DNA from: Betaproteobacteria bacterium
GTDB lineage: Bacteria; Pseudomonadota; Gammaproteobacteria; Burkholderiales; Ga0077523
Direction of reading: 5' to 3'
Length of the DNA stretch: 46,516 nt
Assembly: GCA_025350245.1 (NCBI GenBank)
Contig: JANXYG010000121.1
Coordinates: forward strand, 1-46,516
In this document: positions 26,500 to 32,936 of the stretch, piece after piece
Position numbering within the stretch: the stretch's first letter is position 1
Layout: each line of letters begins with the position of its first letter
The notes under the pieces: model-generated
Databases searched by the model: none
What the model saw: the letters and a program-made list of their open reading frames with translations, nothing else
Told to the model about the DNA's origin: nothing
Made by a program: the position numbers and the translations under genes

Positions 26500-26661
26500 T
26501 GACTCCCACCCCCAGCCTTCGCTGCGCGCCGGCTTCCCCCTCATGGGGGCCGGTGTCCTCGGGAAGCCCTGTGGGCACCGTGACTCCCACCCCCAGCCTT
26601 CGCTGCGCGCCGGCTTCCCCCTCGAGGGGGCCCGGCATCCTCGGGGGACCCTGCGGATGCC
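26500..26661. repeat. Two tandem 81-bp repeats between sufS and sufU
   Basis: Unit 1 (26500-26580) and unit 2 (26581-26661) share the first half nearly exactly (TGACTCCCACCCCCAGCC, TTCGCTGCGCGCCGGCTTCC). The second half diverges but keeps a CCCCCTC/GGGGG inverted repeat and a CCTCGG block. Related fragments in reverse orientation occur near 38305-38337 and a similar TTCGCGCTGCGCGC near 44974. It looks like a REP-type family of short intergenic repeats that can fold in mRNA and may tune expression of sufU. Confidence 0.8.
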
Positions 26662-26697
26662 GGCCCTTCGTTTCTGGGCGTCCTCCGGTCGCTGACT

Positions 26698-27174
26698 GTG
26701 GCTAGCAAGCAGCTCTACCAAGAGGTGATCCTCGATCACAATCGCAAGCCTCGCAACTACGGGATGCTGGCGGATGCGACCCACTCGTCGGAAGGGCGCA
26801 ACCCGTTGTGCGGCGACCAGATCCGCGTGAGTCTCAAGGTCGATGGTGATCGCGTCGACAGCGTCGGCTTCGAGGGGCAGGCGTGCGCGATCTGCAAGGC
26901 GTCGGCGTCGATGATGACGGCCGCGGTGAAGGGCAAATCGCTGCCGGAGATCGACACTCTCATCGAAGAGTTTCGTGCCATGGCGACCGGCAAGCTCGAC
27001 ACCGCTCACGATGCCAATCATCTCGGGCGCCTGTCGGTGTTCGCCGGCGTCAAGGATCTGCCCTCGCGGGTGAAGTGCGCGGTGTTGCCCTGGCACACGC
27101 TGCACGCCGCTGTTCGTTCCGAAACCACCACCAGCACCGAGGGCGATTATGACCCGGTGAGCCAGACGGTCTGA
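26698..27174 (+). CDS. sufU: Sulfur-transfer protein SufU
   Basis: This 158-residue IscU-like protein accepts sulfur from SufS. The zinc ligands Cys38, Asp40 (PLCGDQ), Cys63 (GQACAIC) and Cys127 (VKCAVLPW) are present. The extra stretch between helices (LDTAHDANHLGRLSVFAGVK) marks SufU as opposed to scaffold IscU. The GTG 26698 start gives the expected N-terminus ASKQLYQEVILDHNRKPRN although no strong ribosome site precedes it. A 200-base gap with tandem repeats separates it from sufS. Confidence 0.9.
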   Translation: MASKQLYQEVILDHNRKPRNYGMLADATHSSEGRNPLCGDQIRVSLKVDGDRVDSVGFEGQACAICKASASMMTAAVKGKSLPEIDTLIEEFRAMATGKLDTAHDANHLGRLSVFAGVKDLPSRVKCAVLPWHTLHAAVRSETTTSTEGDYDPVSQTV

Positions 27175-27181
27175 GAACACC

Positions 27182-27748
27182 ATGCCAAGAATCGCCGAAG
27201 TGGAAAAGACGCCCAACCCGAACGCGATGAAGTTCATCCTCCGGGAACCGCTCACCTGGGGCGTGGCACACTCCTACGACTCGGTCGGCGAGGCCAGGGG
27301 CGACGCCCTGGCCGAGGCGATCTTCGACATCGAGCACGTGTCGAGCGTGTTCTACGTCGATCACTGGATCACCGTCACCCAGGACGGCGACGCCGAGTGG
27401 GCCAGCCTGCTCAAGAAGGTGGCGGTGCCGATCCGCGAAGCCCCGGCGGCCGAGGAGCAGTCGGCCACCTTCGGCGCGGCCAGTTCGTCGTTGTTCGATG
27501 ACGAATCGCTGTCCCCCGCCGATCGCGAGAAGCTCATGGCCATCAGCGAGCTGCTGGATGAACGCATCCGCCCGTTTCTGCAAGGCGACGGTGGCGATCT
27601 GTTCATCGTCGGCCTCAAGGGCAACACGCTGGAGGTGCACTACCAGGGCGCCTGCGGCAGTTGCCCGAGTTCGATGGCGGGAACGTTATCCAGCATCGAG
27701 AGCCTGGTGCGGCAGATCGATCCGAATCTGGAGGTCGTTCCCGTTTGA
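27182..27748 (+). CDS. Nfu-type Fe-S carrier
   Basis: This 188-residue protein has an N-terminal Nfu_N domain (KTPNPNAMKFILREPLTWG, residues 9-75), a low-complexity linker, and a C-terminal NifU-like domain (IRPFLQGDGGDLFIVGLKGN) with cluster cysteines Cys158 and Cys161 in GACGSCPSS. Such proteins bind [4Fe-4S] clusters and deliver them to targets. It starts seven bases after sufU and its stop overlaps the Rieske start (TTGA). Confidence 0.9.
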   Translation: MPRIAEVEKTPNPNAMKFILREPLTWGVAHSYDSVGEARGDALAEAIFDIEHVSSVFYVDHWITVTQDGDAEWASLLKKVAVPIREAPAAEEQSATFGAASSSLFDDESLSPADREKLMAISELLDERIRPFLQGDGGDLFIVGLKGNTLEVHYQGACGSCPSSMAGTLSSIESLVRQIDPNLEVVPV

Positions 27749-28068
27749 TTGAAGACTGGATCCCCGTCTGCGCCATCGGTGAAGTTGAAGACGGTGGCCA
27801 TCGCGTCGTCGATCTCGACGGTACTGCGGTGCTGGTAGTGCGGGTAGGTGAAGGTTTTTTCGCGATCGAGAATGTCTGCACGCACGACGGCGGCGATCTC
27901 ACCGGCGGCTGCATCGATGCCGGCACGATCGCCTGCCCTCGCCACGGTGCGCGGTTCGACCTCGCTACCGGCGAAGCGTTGTCTGCACCCGCCTACGAGC
28001 CGGTCGCCACGTTTCCGGTCAGGGTCGATGATGGCAACGTGTTCGTGCGCGACAACCGCTGGGATTGA
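27745..28068 (+). CDS. Rieske-type ferredoxin of the suf operon
   Basis: This 107-residue soluble Rieske protein has ligands Cys45/His47 (CTHDGG) and Cys64/His67 (CPRHGARFD). Such ferredoxins are often annotated as oxygenase subunits but recur at the end of suf operons, where they may supply electrons for cluster assembly. TTG 27745 overlaps the nfu stop and gives the family N-terminus (M)IEDWIPVCAIGEVEDG. No ATG fits better. It is the last gene of the operon and converges on the DUF4124 gene. Confidence 0.85.
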   Translation: MIEDWIPVCAIGEVEDGGHRVVDLDGTAVLVVRVGEGFFAIENVCTHDGGDLTGGCIDAGTIACPRHGARFDLATGEALSAPAYEPVATFPVRVDDGNVFVRDNRWD

Positions 28069-28080
28069 TGCCCGCCCTGG

Positions 28081-28572
28081 CTATCTGCCGACCGACATCC
28101 GGATCCTGACGGCGGGCTCCACGGCCGACGGTTGCCCGACCGGCTGAACCAGCGGCAGGCGAGGGCGATGGATCGGCCGTCCGATGAACAATGGTGATCC
28201 GGGATAGATGCCGCTCCAGCGCGGGTCGGTCACCGGCATCGGCGGTTCTTCGGCCGCGCGTCGCTGCGCTGCGATCGTGGCGCGCGATTCTTCATCCTTG
28301 CGCCACTCCGCATCTCGCAACAGACGGTCGTCGCGCAACCGCTCGTACTGGCACTGGATGGAATAGCAACTGTTCGTCGCTCGCGGCGGATCGTTACCGG
28401 TGAGGCCGATGTCGAGCCTGGTGGGCACGGCAACAGACGTCGGAGGCGGTTGCTGCCCGTAGTGTGTCTGCCCCTTGTCGTCCACCCACTTGTAGACCTG
28501 GGCGCTGGCGCCGGTGGCGACAACCAAAAGGGAAGCACCGATGGCAATCACTATGCGGCGGCGTGTTTTCAT
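28081..28572 (-). CDS. DUF4124 exported protein
   Basis: This 163-residue protein has a signal peptide (IVIAIGASLLVVATGASA) directly followed by the DUF4124 motif QVYKWVDDKGQTHYGQQPP. The rest is charged, with a helical stretch RDDRLLRDAEWRKDEESR, and a Pro/Arg-rich tail. DUF4124 proteins are periplasmic and of unknown function. It lies after the YceI genes but behind a long palindrome, so co-transcription is doubtful. Confidence 0.8.
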   Translation of the reverse strand: MKTRRRIVIAIGASLLVVATGASAQVYKWVDDKGQTHYGQQPPPTSVAVPTRLDIGLTGNDPPRATNSCYSIQCQYERLRDDRLLRDAEWRKDEESRATIAAQRRAAEEPPMPVTDPRWSGIYPGSPLFIGRPIHRPRLPLVQPVGQPSAVEPAVRIRMSVGR

Positions 28573-28585
28573 GGTGTTCCTTCGA

Positions 28586-28623
28586 CTGCCTGCCGCACCG
28601 GGAATTCCCGGTGCGGCAGGCAG
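28586..28623 (-). terminator. Perfect 38-bp palindrome between yceI and DUF4124
   Basis: Bases 28586-28604 are the exact reverse complement of 28605-28623, a 19-bp arm with no loop, centred on GGGAATTCCC. It begins nine bases after the yceI stop on the minus strand. RNA from either strand would fold into a very stable hairpin. No T run follows on the minus strand, so it may end transcription weakly, protect mRNA ends, or extrude as a cruciform. Confidence 0.7.
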
Positions 28624-28632
28624 AAATCAAGG

Positions 28633-29202
28633 TTAGTCCTTTATCGCTTCGACCGGGATGGTGAGCTTGATGTCGTCGCCGATGTTCGGCACGGCATAGC
28701 CCATGCCGAAATCGGTGCGCTTGATCATCGCCGTCACGTTGCCGCCGCAGGCGTCTTTCTTGAGCATCGGATGCATCTTGCAGTTGAAGTCGCTCACCGT
28801 CACCTTGACCGGCTTGGTGACGCCGAGCAGCGTCAGTTCACCGTCGGCACCGACCACCTTGTCGCCGTCGAACATCAGCTTGGTGGCCTTGTAGGTGATG
28901 TTGGGAAACTTGGCGACATTGAAGAAGTCTTCGCTCTTCATGTGCTGGTCCCACTTCTCGATGCCCATGTCGATCGAAGCGACGTCGATACTGACGTCGA
29001 TGGCCCCCGACTTGGCGGCGCGGTCGAGCCTGAGCGTGCCAGCGGCCTTGTTGAAGCGGCCGCGCTGGATCGACAGACCCATGTGGCTCACTTCGAACTG
29101 GGGATAGAGGTGACGCGAGTCGAGCGTGTAGCTCTCCGGGGCGGCGAGCGCGGCGGTCGAAAGGCTGGCGATAGCGGCGGCGACGAGGATCTGGTGCTTC
29201 AT
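28633..29202 (-). CDS. YceI-family periplasmic lipid-binding protein (copy 2)
   Basis: This 189-residue protein has a signal peptide (MKHQILVAAAIASLSTAALA) and the YceI barrel: YTLDSRHLYPQFEVSHMGLS, DMGIEKWDQHMKSEDFFNVA and FGMGYAVPNIGDDIKLTIPV. YceI proteins bind polyisoprenoids such as quinone-like lipids. Cys residues in FNCKMHPMLKKDACGG are a variant seen in this subgroup. It follows another yceI after 95 bases in the marR-cytochrome b561 cluster. Confidence 0.9.
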   Translation of the reverse strand: MKHQILVAAAIASLSTAALAAPESYTLDSRHLYPQFEVSHMGLSIQRGRFNKAAGTLRLDRAAKSGAIDVSIDVASIDMGIEKWDQHMKSEDFFNVAKFPNITYKATKLMFDGDKVVGADGELTLLGVTKPVKVTVSDFNCKMHPMLKKDACGGNVTAMIKRTDFGMGYAVPNIGDDIKLTIPVEAIKD

Positions 29203-29297
29203 GGTGTGCGACTCCTGGGCTTTGTTGGCGATCGGGGCCGCTGGTGCGGCCGGGGTGGGAACTGCCGGGGTGCTGCGGGTGTGGCTACTGGGTGTGG

Positions 29298-29843
29298 CTA
29301 CTTCGTCACGAGCTTGAAACGGACCTGTACTTCGTTGGCGACAGTGTCGGGATCGTTCCAGGGGCCATCGCCGATACCGTAGTCGAGGCGCTTGAGTACG
29401 AAGGTGCCCTCGAACGACTGGCCGGTGCCGGCGGGCTTCACGGTGACCGGGGCGCTGAGCGGGTGCGTCTTGCCCTTGATGGTCATCTGGCCGGCGAGTT
29501 CGTAGCGGTTGCCGCCGAGCGGCTTCAGCGCCGTCGACACGAAACTCGCCTGCGGGAACTGGGAGGTGTTGAACCAGGCCTTGCGGATCACCTCGGCGTT
29601 GGCTTCCGCACTGCCGGCATCGACGCTACCCATCTCGATATCGAGCCTTGCCTTGGCGGCCTCGGGCTTCTTCGCATCGAAATCGAGCTGGCCGGTGAAC
29701 TTCCGGAAGGTGCCTTCGACCGGCACGTTCATTTGCTTGGACACGAACGCGAGCTGGCTCTTCGCGAGGTCGATGGGTAGCGGGGCGGCGAGGGCGGCAG
29801 GCGCGGTTGCGAGCAGGAGCAACGGTAGCAATGGCAGTTTCAT
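29298..29843 (-). CDS. YceI-family periplasmic lipid-binding protein (copy 1)
   Basis: This 181-residue protein has a signal peptide (LPLLPLLLLATAPAALA) and a YceI domain (LAFVSKQMNVPVEGTFRKFT, LDYGIGDGPWNDPDTVANEV). It is only distantly like copy 2 and represents the other common YceI subgroup. It starts one base after the cytochrome b561 stop, so the two are co-translated. Together they suggest a membrane redox module using a bound quinone-like lipid, by analogy with E. coli yceI-yceJ. Confidence 0.9.
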   Translation of the reverse strand: MKLPLLPLLLLATAPAALAAPLPIDLAKSQLAFVSKQMNVPVEGTFRKFTGQLDFDAKKPEAAKARLDIEMGSVDAGSAEANAEVIRKAWFNTSQFPQASFVSTALKPLGGNRYELAGQMTIKGKTHPLSAPVTVKPAGTGQSFEGTFVLKRLDYGIGDGPWNDPDTVANEVQVRFKLVTK

Positions 29844-29844
29844 G

Positions 29845-30399
29845 TCAGCCTTTGGTTCGTGAAGGGGGCAGGCCCGGCACCATGCGGCCGAGCACGTCGT
29901 CGTGGTCTACCACCAGGTGCTTCAACGCCGCACCCACATGAAGGATGACCAGCGCGACCATGATCCAGTTCAGATTCTCGTGCCAGTCGCGCAGCAGCGG
30001 TGCCAGCAGCGCGTCCTTGGCGAGCAGATCGGGAATCGGCAGCAGACCCAGATACATGGTTTTGAAACCCTTGGCCGAACTATAGAGCCAGCCGGTCAGC
30101 GGCACCGACAGCGTCAGCAGATAGAGCACCCCATGGGTGACACCCGCCATGGTGCGCTCCCAGGGCCGCATCGAATCAGGCAGCGCCGGCGGCCGGTGGC
30201 TCAGTCGCCAGCCAATGCGCACCAGCACCAGCAGCAACATGGTCATGCCGAGCCACTTGTGATACGAGTAGAGCCGCAGCTTTTGCGGGCTGACCTCGAG
30301 GTCAGCCATGTAGAAGCCGAGCGCGAGGTTGGCGAAGATGGCCAGCGCGATCAGCCAGTGCAGCGCGATTGCCACGCCGGTGTAGCGGACCGTGGTCAT
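29845..30399 (-). CDS. Cytochrome b561 (YceJ/CybB type)
   Basis: This 184-residue inner-membrane protein has four membrane helices with haem histidines in IALHWLIALAIF, YHKWLGMTML, VTHGVLYLLTLSVPLTGW and LVILHVGAALKHL. It moves electrons between quinol-like donors and periplasmic acceptors; E. coli CybB acts as a superoxide:quinone oxidoreductase. It begins two bases after the marR stop and is directly followed by yceI, as in E. coli yceJ-yceI. Confidence 0.9.
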   Translation of the reverse strand: MTTVRYTGVAIALHWLIALAIFANLALGFYMADLEVSPQKLRLYSYHKWLGMTMLLLVLVRIGWRLSHRPPALPDSMRPWERTMAGVTHGVLYLLTLSVPLTGWLYSSAKGFKTMYLGLLPIPDLLAKDALLAPLLRDWHENLNWIMVALVILHVGAALKHLVVDHDDVLGRMVPGLPPSRTKG

Positions 30400-30401
30400 T
30401 G

Positions 30402-30902
30402 TCAGGCGCCGCGTCTGGCGGCCGCGATCATGCGGCTTTTCGGGGTTGCGGCGACGGCCGCAGGCTCGTCATCGGCGTCCGGCGCGAATCGACGTGCCAT
30501 GCGCGCCAGCAGCCGGTCCAGCGTGGCGAGTTCATCGCCAGCGAGTTCACCGAACACCCCGCGCAGGTAAGCCACGTGAGCCGGAAAAACGATGTCGAAA
30601 AGCTTCTCGCCGGCGCGTGTGAGCCGCACGAAAACACTGCGACGATCTTCGGCGACGGACTCCCGGCGCACCAGCTTGCGGGCTTCGAGACGGTCGAGCA
30701 CGCCGGTGAGCGTGCCCTTGGTGATCAGGGTACGTTCGCCGAGCTCGCGGCAGGAGAGGCCGTCGGTGTTGCCCAGCGTGGCAATCACGTCGAACTGCGG
30801 CGGGGTCAGGCCGAGTTCGCGGATGTGGGCGCCCGAGTAGGCCTCGAATGCCTGATAGCAGGTAACGAGGTGCCTCAAGGTGTGAAGGAATGGCTCGGGC
30901 AC
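30402..30902 (-). CDS. MarR-family repressor
   Basis: This 166-residue winged-helix regulator has the MarR core LTPPQFDVIATLGNTDGLSC, the recognition region TLITKGTLTGVLDRLEARKL and the wing VRRESVAEDRRSVFVRLTRA. It starts at GTG 30902. It lies at the head of the cytochrome b561/YceI cluster, with a perfect palindrome inside its promoter, so it very likely represses the whole cluster. The ligand is unknown. No cysteine in the OhrR sensing position is seen. Confidence 0.88.
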   Translation of the reverse strand: MPEPFLHTLRHLVTCYQAFEAYSGAHIRELGLTPPQFDVIATLGNTDGLSCRELGERTLITKGTLTGVLDRLEARKLVRRESVAEDRRSVFVRLTRAGEKLFDIVFPAHVAYLRGVFGELAGDELATLDRLLARMARRFAPDADDEPAAVAATPKSRMIAAARRGA

Positions 30903-30931
30903 GAACAGCTCTTTGCATCGATGGTGAATTG

Positions 30932-30961
30932 ATGATAGTTCGCGTTAGAACTAATCGTCAA
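30932..30961 (-). promoter_or_regulatory. marR promoter with embedded palindromic operator
   Basis: On the minus strand TTGACG (30961-30956) and TATCAT (30937-30932) are spaced by 18 bases. TAGTTC-GCGTTA-GAACTA (30936-30953) is a perfect 6-bp inverted repeat that fills the spacer and touches the -10. A MarR dimer bound here would exclude RNA polymerase. Confidence 0.72.
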
Positions 30962-31001
30962 GAACCATGGCGCTGATGCCGGTCATCCGCGCCTCAGCGC
31001 A

Positions 31002-31832
31002 TTACGAAAAGAAGCGTACGACGGCGCCCAGGTCGGCGTGATCGATGACATGGGTGGCGGCCTGCCGCAGGATCGGCTTCGCACGATAGGCGATGCCGAC
31101 CCCCGCGGCGGCCAGCATTGCCCGATCGTTCGCGCCATCGCCGATCGCGATGGTCTGGTCGGCGCGCAGGCCGAGCTCGTCACGGGTGCGCGTGAGCAGG
31201 GCGGCCTTGGCATTGGCGTCGAGGACATCCCCTACCAATCGTCCCGTCAGCCTGCCGTCCGCAATCTGGAGCTCGTTGCCGAACGCGTAGTCGAAGCCGA
31301 GCCGGGCCTCGAGCCGATCGGTGAAGAAAGTGAAGCCGCCCGACACGAGCATGGTGCGGACCCCGGCCTGTCGCAGCGCGTGCATCAGGTCTTCGGCACC
31401 CCCGCTCAATCGCAGGCGATCGTCGTAGACCTGTTGCAATGCCGCCGCGTCGAGGCCGGCGAGCGCGGCCACGCGACGCCGCAGGCTCTCGGTGAAATCG
31501 ATGCGGCCCTGCATCGACGCCTCGGTGATGGCCGCCACCTCGGACTTGCGACCGGCGAGGTCCGCGATCTCGTCGATGCATTCGATGGTGATCAGGGTCG
31601 AGTCCATGTCGGTGCAGAACAGGCCCATCGATCGCAGCCGGCGGTCTTCGGGTACGAAGCCGAAATCGAGCCGGGCGCCGGCACAGATTTCGGCCACCCG
31701 GTCTGATGGCGTCACCGATCGCAGGCGGACGGCGCCATCATCGATGCGCTCGATGGCGCCGGCGCCGCTGACCAGCGCCAGTTCATCGAGAATGGCGGCC
31801 GGGATGTCGTTGCCGATGACGATCAGATTCAT
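31002..31832 (-). CDS. serB: Phosphoserine phosphatase SerB
   Basis: This 276-residue HAD enzyme makes serine from phosphoserine. The nucleophile Asp75 and Asp77 lie in FCTDMDSTLITIECIDEIAD. Other motifs are LVSGGFTFFTDRL and IGDGANDRAMLAAAGVGIAY. An N-terminal regulatory part (residues 1-68) is present. The start at 31832 (MNLIVIGNDIPAAILDELAL) matches the family. The frame stays open upstream for another 4 kb by chance. It diverges from the GH19 gene. Confidence 0.93.
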   Translation of the reverse strand: MNLIVIGNDIPAAILDELALVSGAGAIERIDDGAVRLRSVTPSDRVAEICAGARLDFGFVPEDRRLRSMGLFCTDMDSTLITIECIDEIADLAGRKSEVAAITEASMQGRIDFTESLRRRVAALAGLDAAALQQVYDDRLRLSGGAEDLMHALRQAGVRTMLVSGGFTFFTDRLEARLGFDYAFGNELQIADGRLTGRLVGDVLDANAKAALLTRTRDELGLRADQTIAIGDGANDRAMLAAAGVGIAYRAKPILRQAATHVIDHADLGAVVRFFS

Positions 31833-32048
31833 GCGTGAAATCGCCGACGCCGCGGCGTCGCGACCGGATGGAAGCCGAACAGGCGCACAGGTTACCTCGC
31901 CGGCGGTTCGACGCGCAGGCGTGGCGCCGGCGCCTGCGCGTTCCGCACCATCGGTTCGACGCATGGCGTCTATACTCGAATGCCAATGCAATCGGCGGGC
32001 GTCGTCGTTTCCCGACAACAACCGATTCGAAAAAAGCGGAGGAAAGGC

Positions 32049-32879
32049 ATGGATACCCTGGCCCCTGGTTCCCCTGGTTCCCCTGGTTCCCCTGGTGCCG
32101 CCGGCGCCGCCGTCGAGCGTTTGCAGCGTGCCCTCAACGACAAGGGCTTCAGTCCGGGCGCCATCGATGGCGACTACGGCCCCGGAACCCAGGCCGCCGT
32201 CCTGGCCTTCCAGCGTAGCCAGGGGTTGCTCGCCGATGGCGTGGCCGGCCCGCGCACCCTCAACGCGCTCGGACTCGCCGAGGATGCCACGCCGGTCTCG
32301 GTGCTCGGCCGGATCACGCCGCGCCTGGTGTCCGAGATGTTCCCGTTCACGCGGGTGGACAACATCAAGCTTCACCTTCCTGCCGTGCTCGCCGGGCTCG
32401 CGGCCGAATCGCTGGTCGATGCACCGATGGCGCTCATGGCGCTCGCCACGATCCGGGCCGAGACCGAGGCGTTCGAGCCGGTGAGCGAAGGCCTGTCGCG
32501 CTTCAACACCTCGCCCGGCGGCAAGCCGTTCGATCTCTACGATTTTCGCCGCGATATCGGCAATCATGGCACCGGTGACGGCAAACGCTATTGCGGCCGT
32601 GGCTTCATCCAGCTCACCGGCCGCGACAACTATTCGACCATCGGCAAACGCATCAGGCTCGGCAGCCAACTGGCCGACAACCCCGATCTGGCCAACGACT
32701 CCACTGTGGCCGGCCGCGTGCTGGCGTCGTTTCTCGCGGCCAAGGAACGTCCCGCCAAGGAAGCCCTGGTCGATCGCGACTTCGCCCTTGCCCGTAAGCT
32801 GGTGAACGGTGGGCGTCATGGTATCGATCGTTTCACCGAGGCGTATCTGACCGGCGAACGGCTGCTCGCAACGCCATGA
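32049..32879 (+). CDS. Peptidoglycan-binding GH19 hydrolase (endolysin/chitinase-like)
   Basis: This 276-residue protein has an N-terminal PG_binding_1 repeat (VERLQRALNDKGFSPGAIDG, residues about 21-80) and a C-terminal GH19 lysozyme/chitinase fold (IRAETEAFEPVSEG, KRYCGRGFIQLTGRDNY, LVNGGRHGIDRF). It probably cleaves peptidoglycan sugars. There is no signal peptide, as in phage endolysins and secreted effectors. A GSPGSPGSPG linker near the start is encoded by a 9-bp tandem repeat (GGTTCCCCT, about 32066-32095). GGAGG seven bases before ATG 32049 sets the start. It heads a same-strand cluster with the patatin gene. Confidence 0.82.
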   Translation: MDTLAPGSPGSPGSPGAAGAAVERLQRALNDKGFSPGAIDGDYGPGTQAAVLAFQRSQGLLADGVAGPRTLNALGLAEDATPVSVLGRITPRLVSEMFPFTRVDNIKLHLPAVLAGLAAESLVDAPMALMALATIRAETEAFEPVSEGLSRFNTSPGGKPFDLYDFRRDIGNHGTGDGKRYCGRGFIQLTGRDNYSTIGKRIRLGSQLADNPDLANDSTVAGRVLASFLAAKERPAKEALVDRDFALARKLVNGGRHGIDRFTEAYLTGERLLATP

Positions 32880-32936
32880 TGGCGTTGCCCGAAGTCTTTC
32901 TTCGGTCGCCATCGCCGAACCGGGTGCGCTAGTCCC

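Noticed and set aside
25070-26638. A 522-codon minus-strand frame opposite sufD/sufS
   Set aside because: It is antisense to well-supported suf genes and has low-complexity composition.
26500-26661. CRISPR array
   Set aside because: Two adjacent 81-bp units without spacers and no cas genes; a tandem intergenic repeat fits better.
27745-28068. Aromatic-ring oxygenase ferredoxin subunit
   Set aside because: The Rieske fold matches, but no oxygenase genes are present and the start overlaps nfu in the suf operon.
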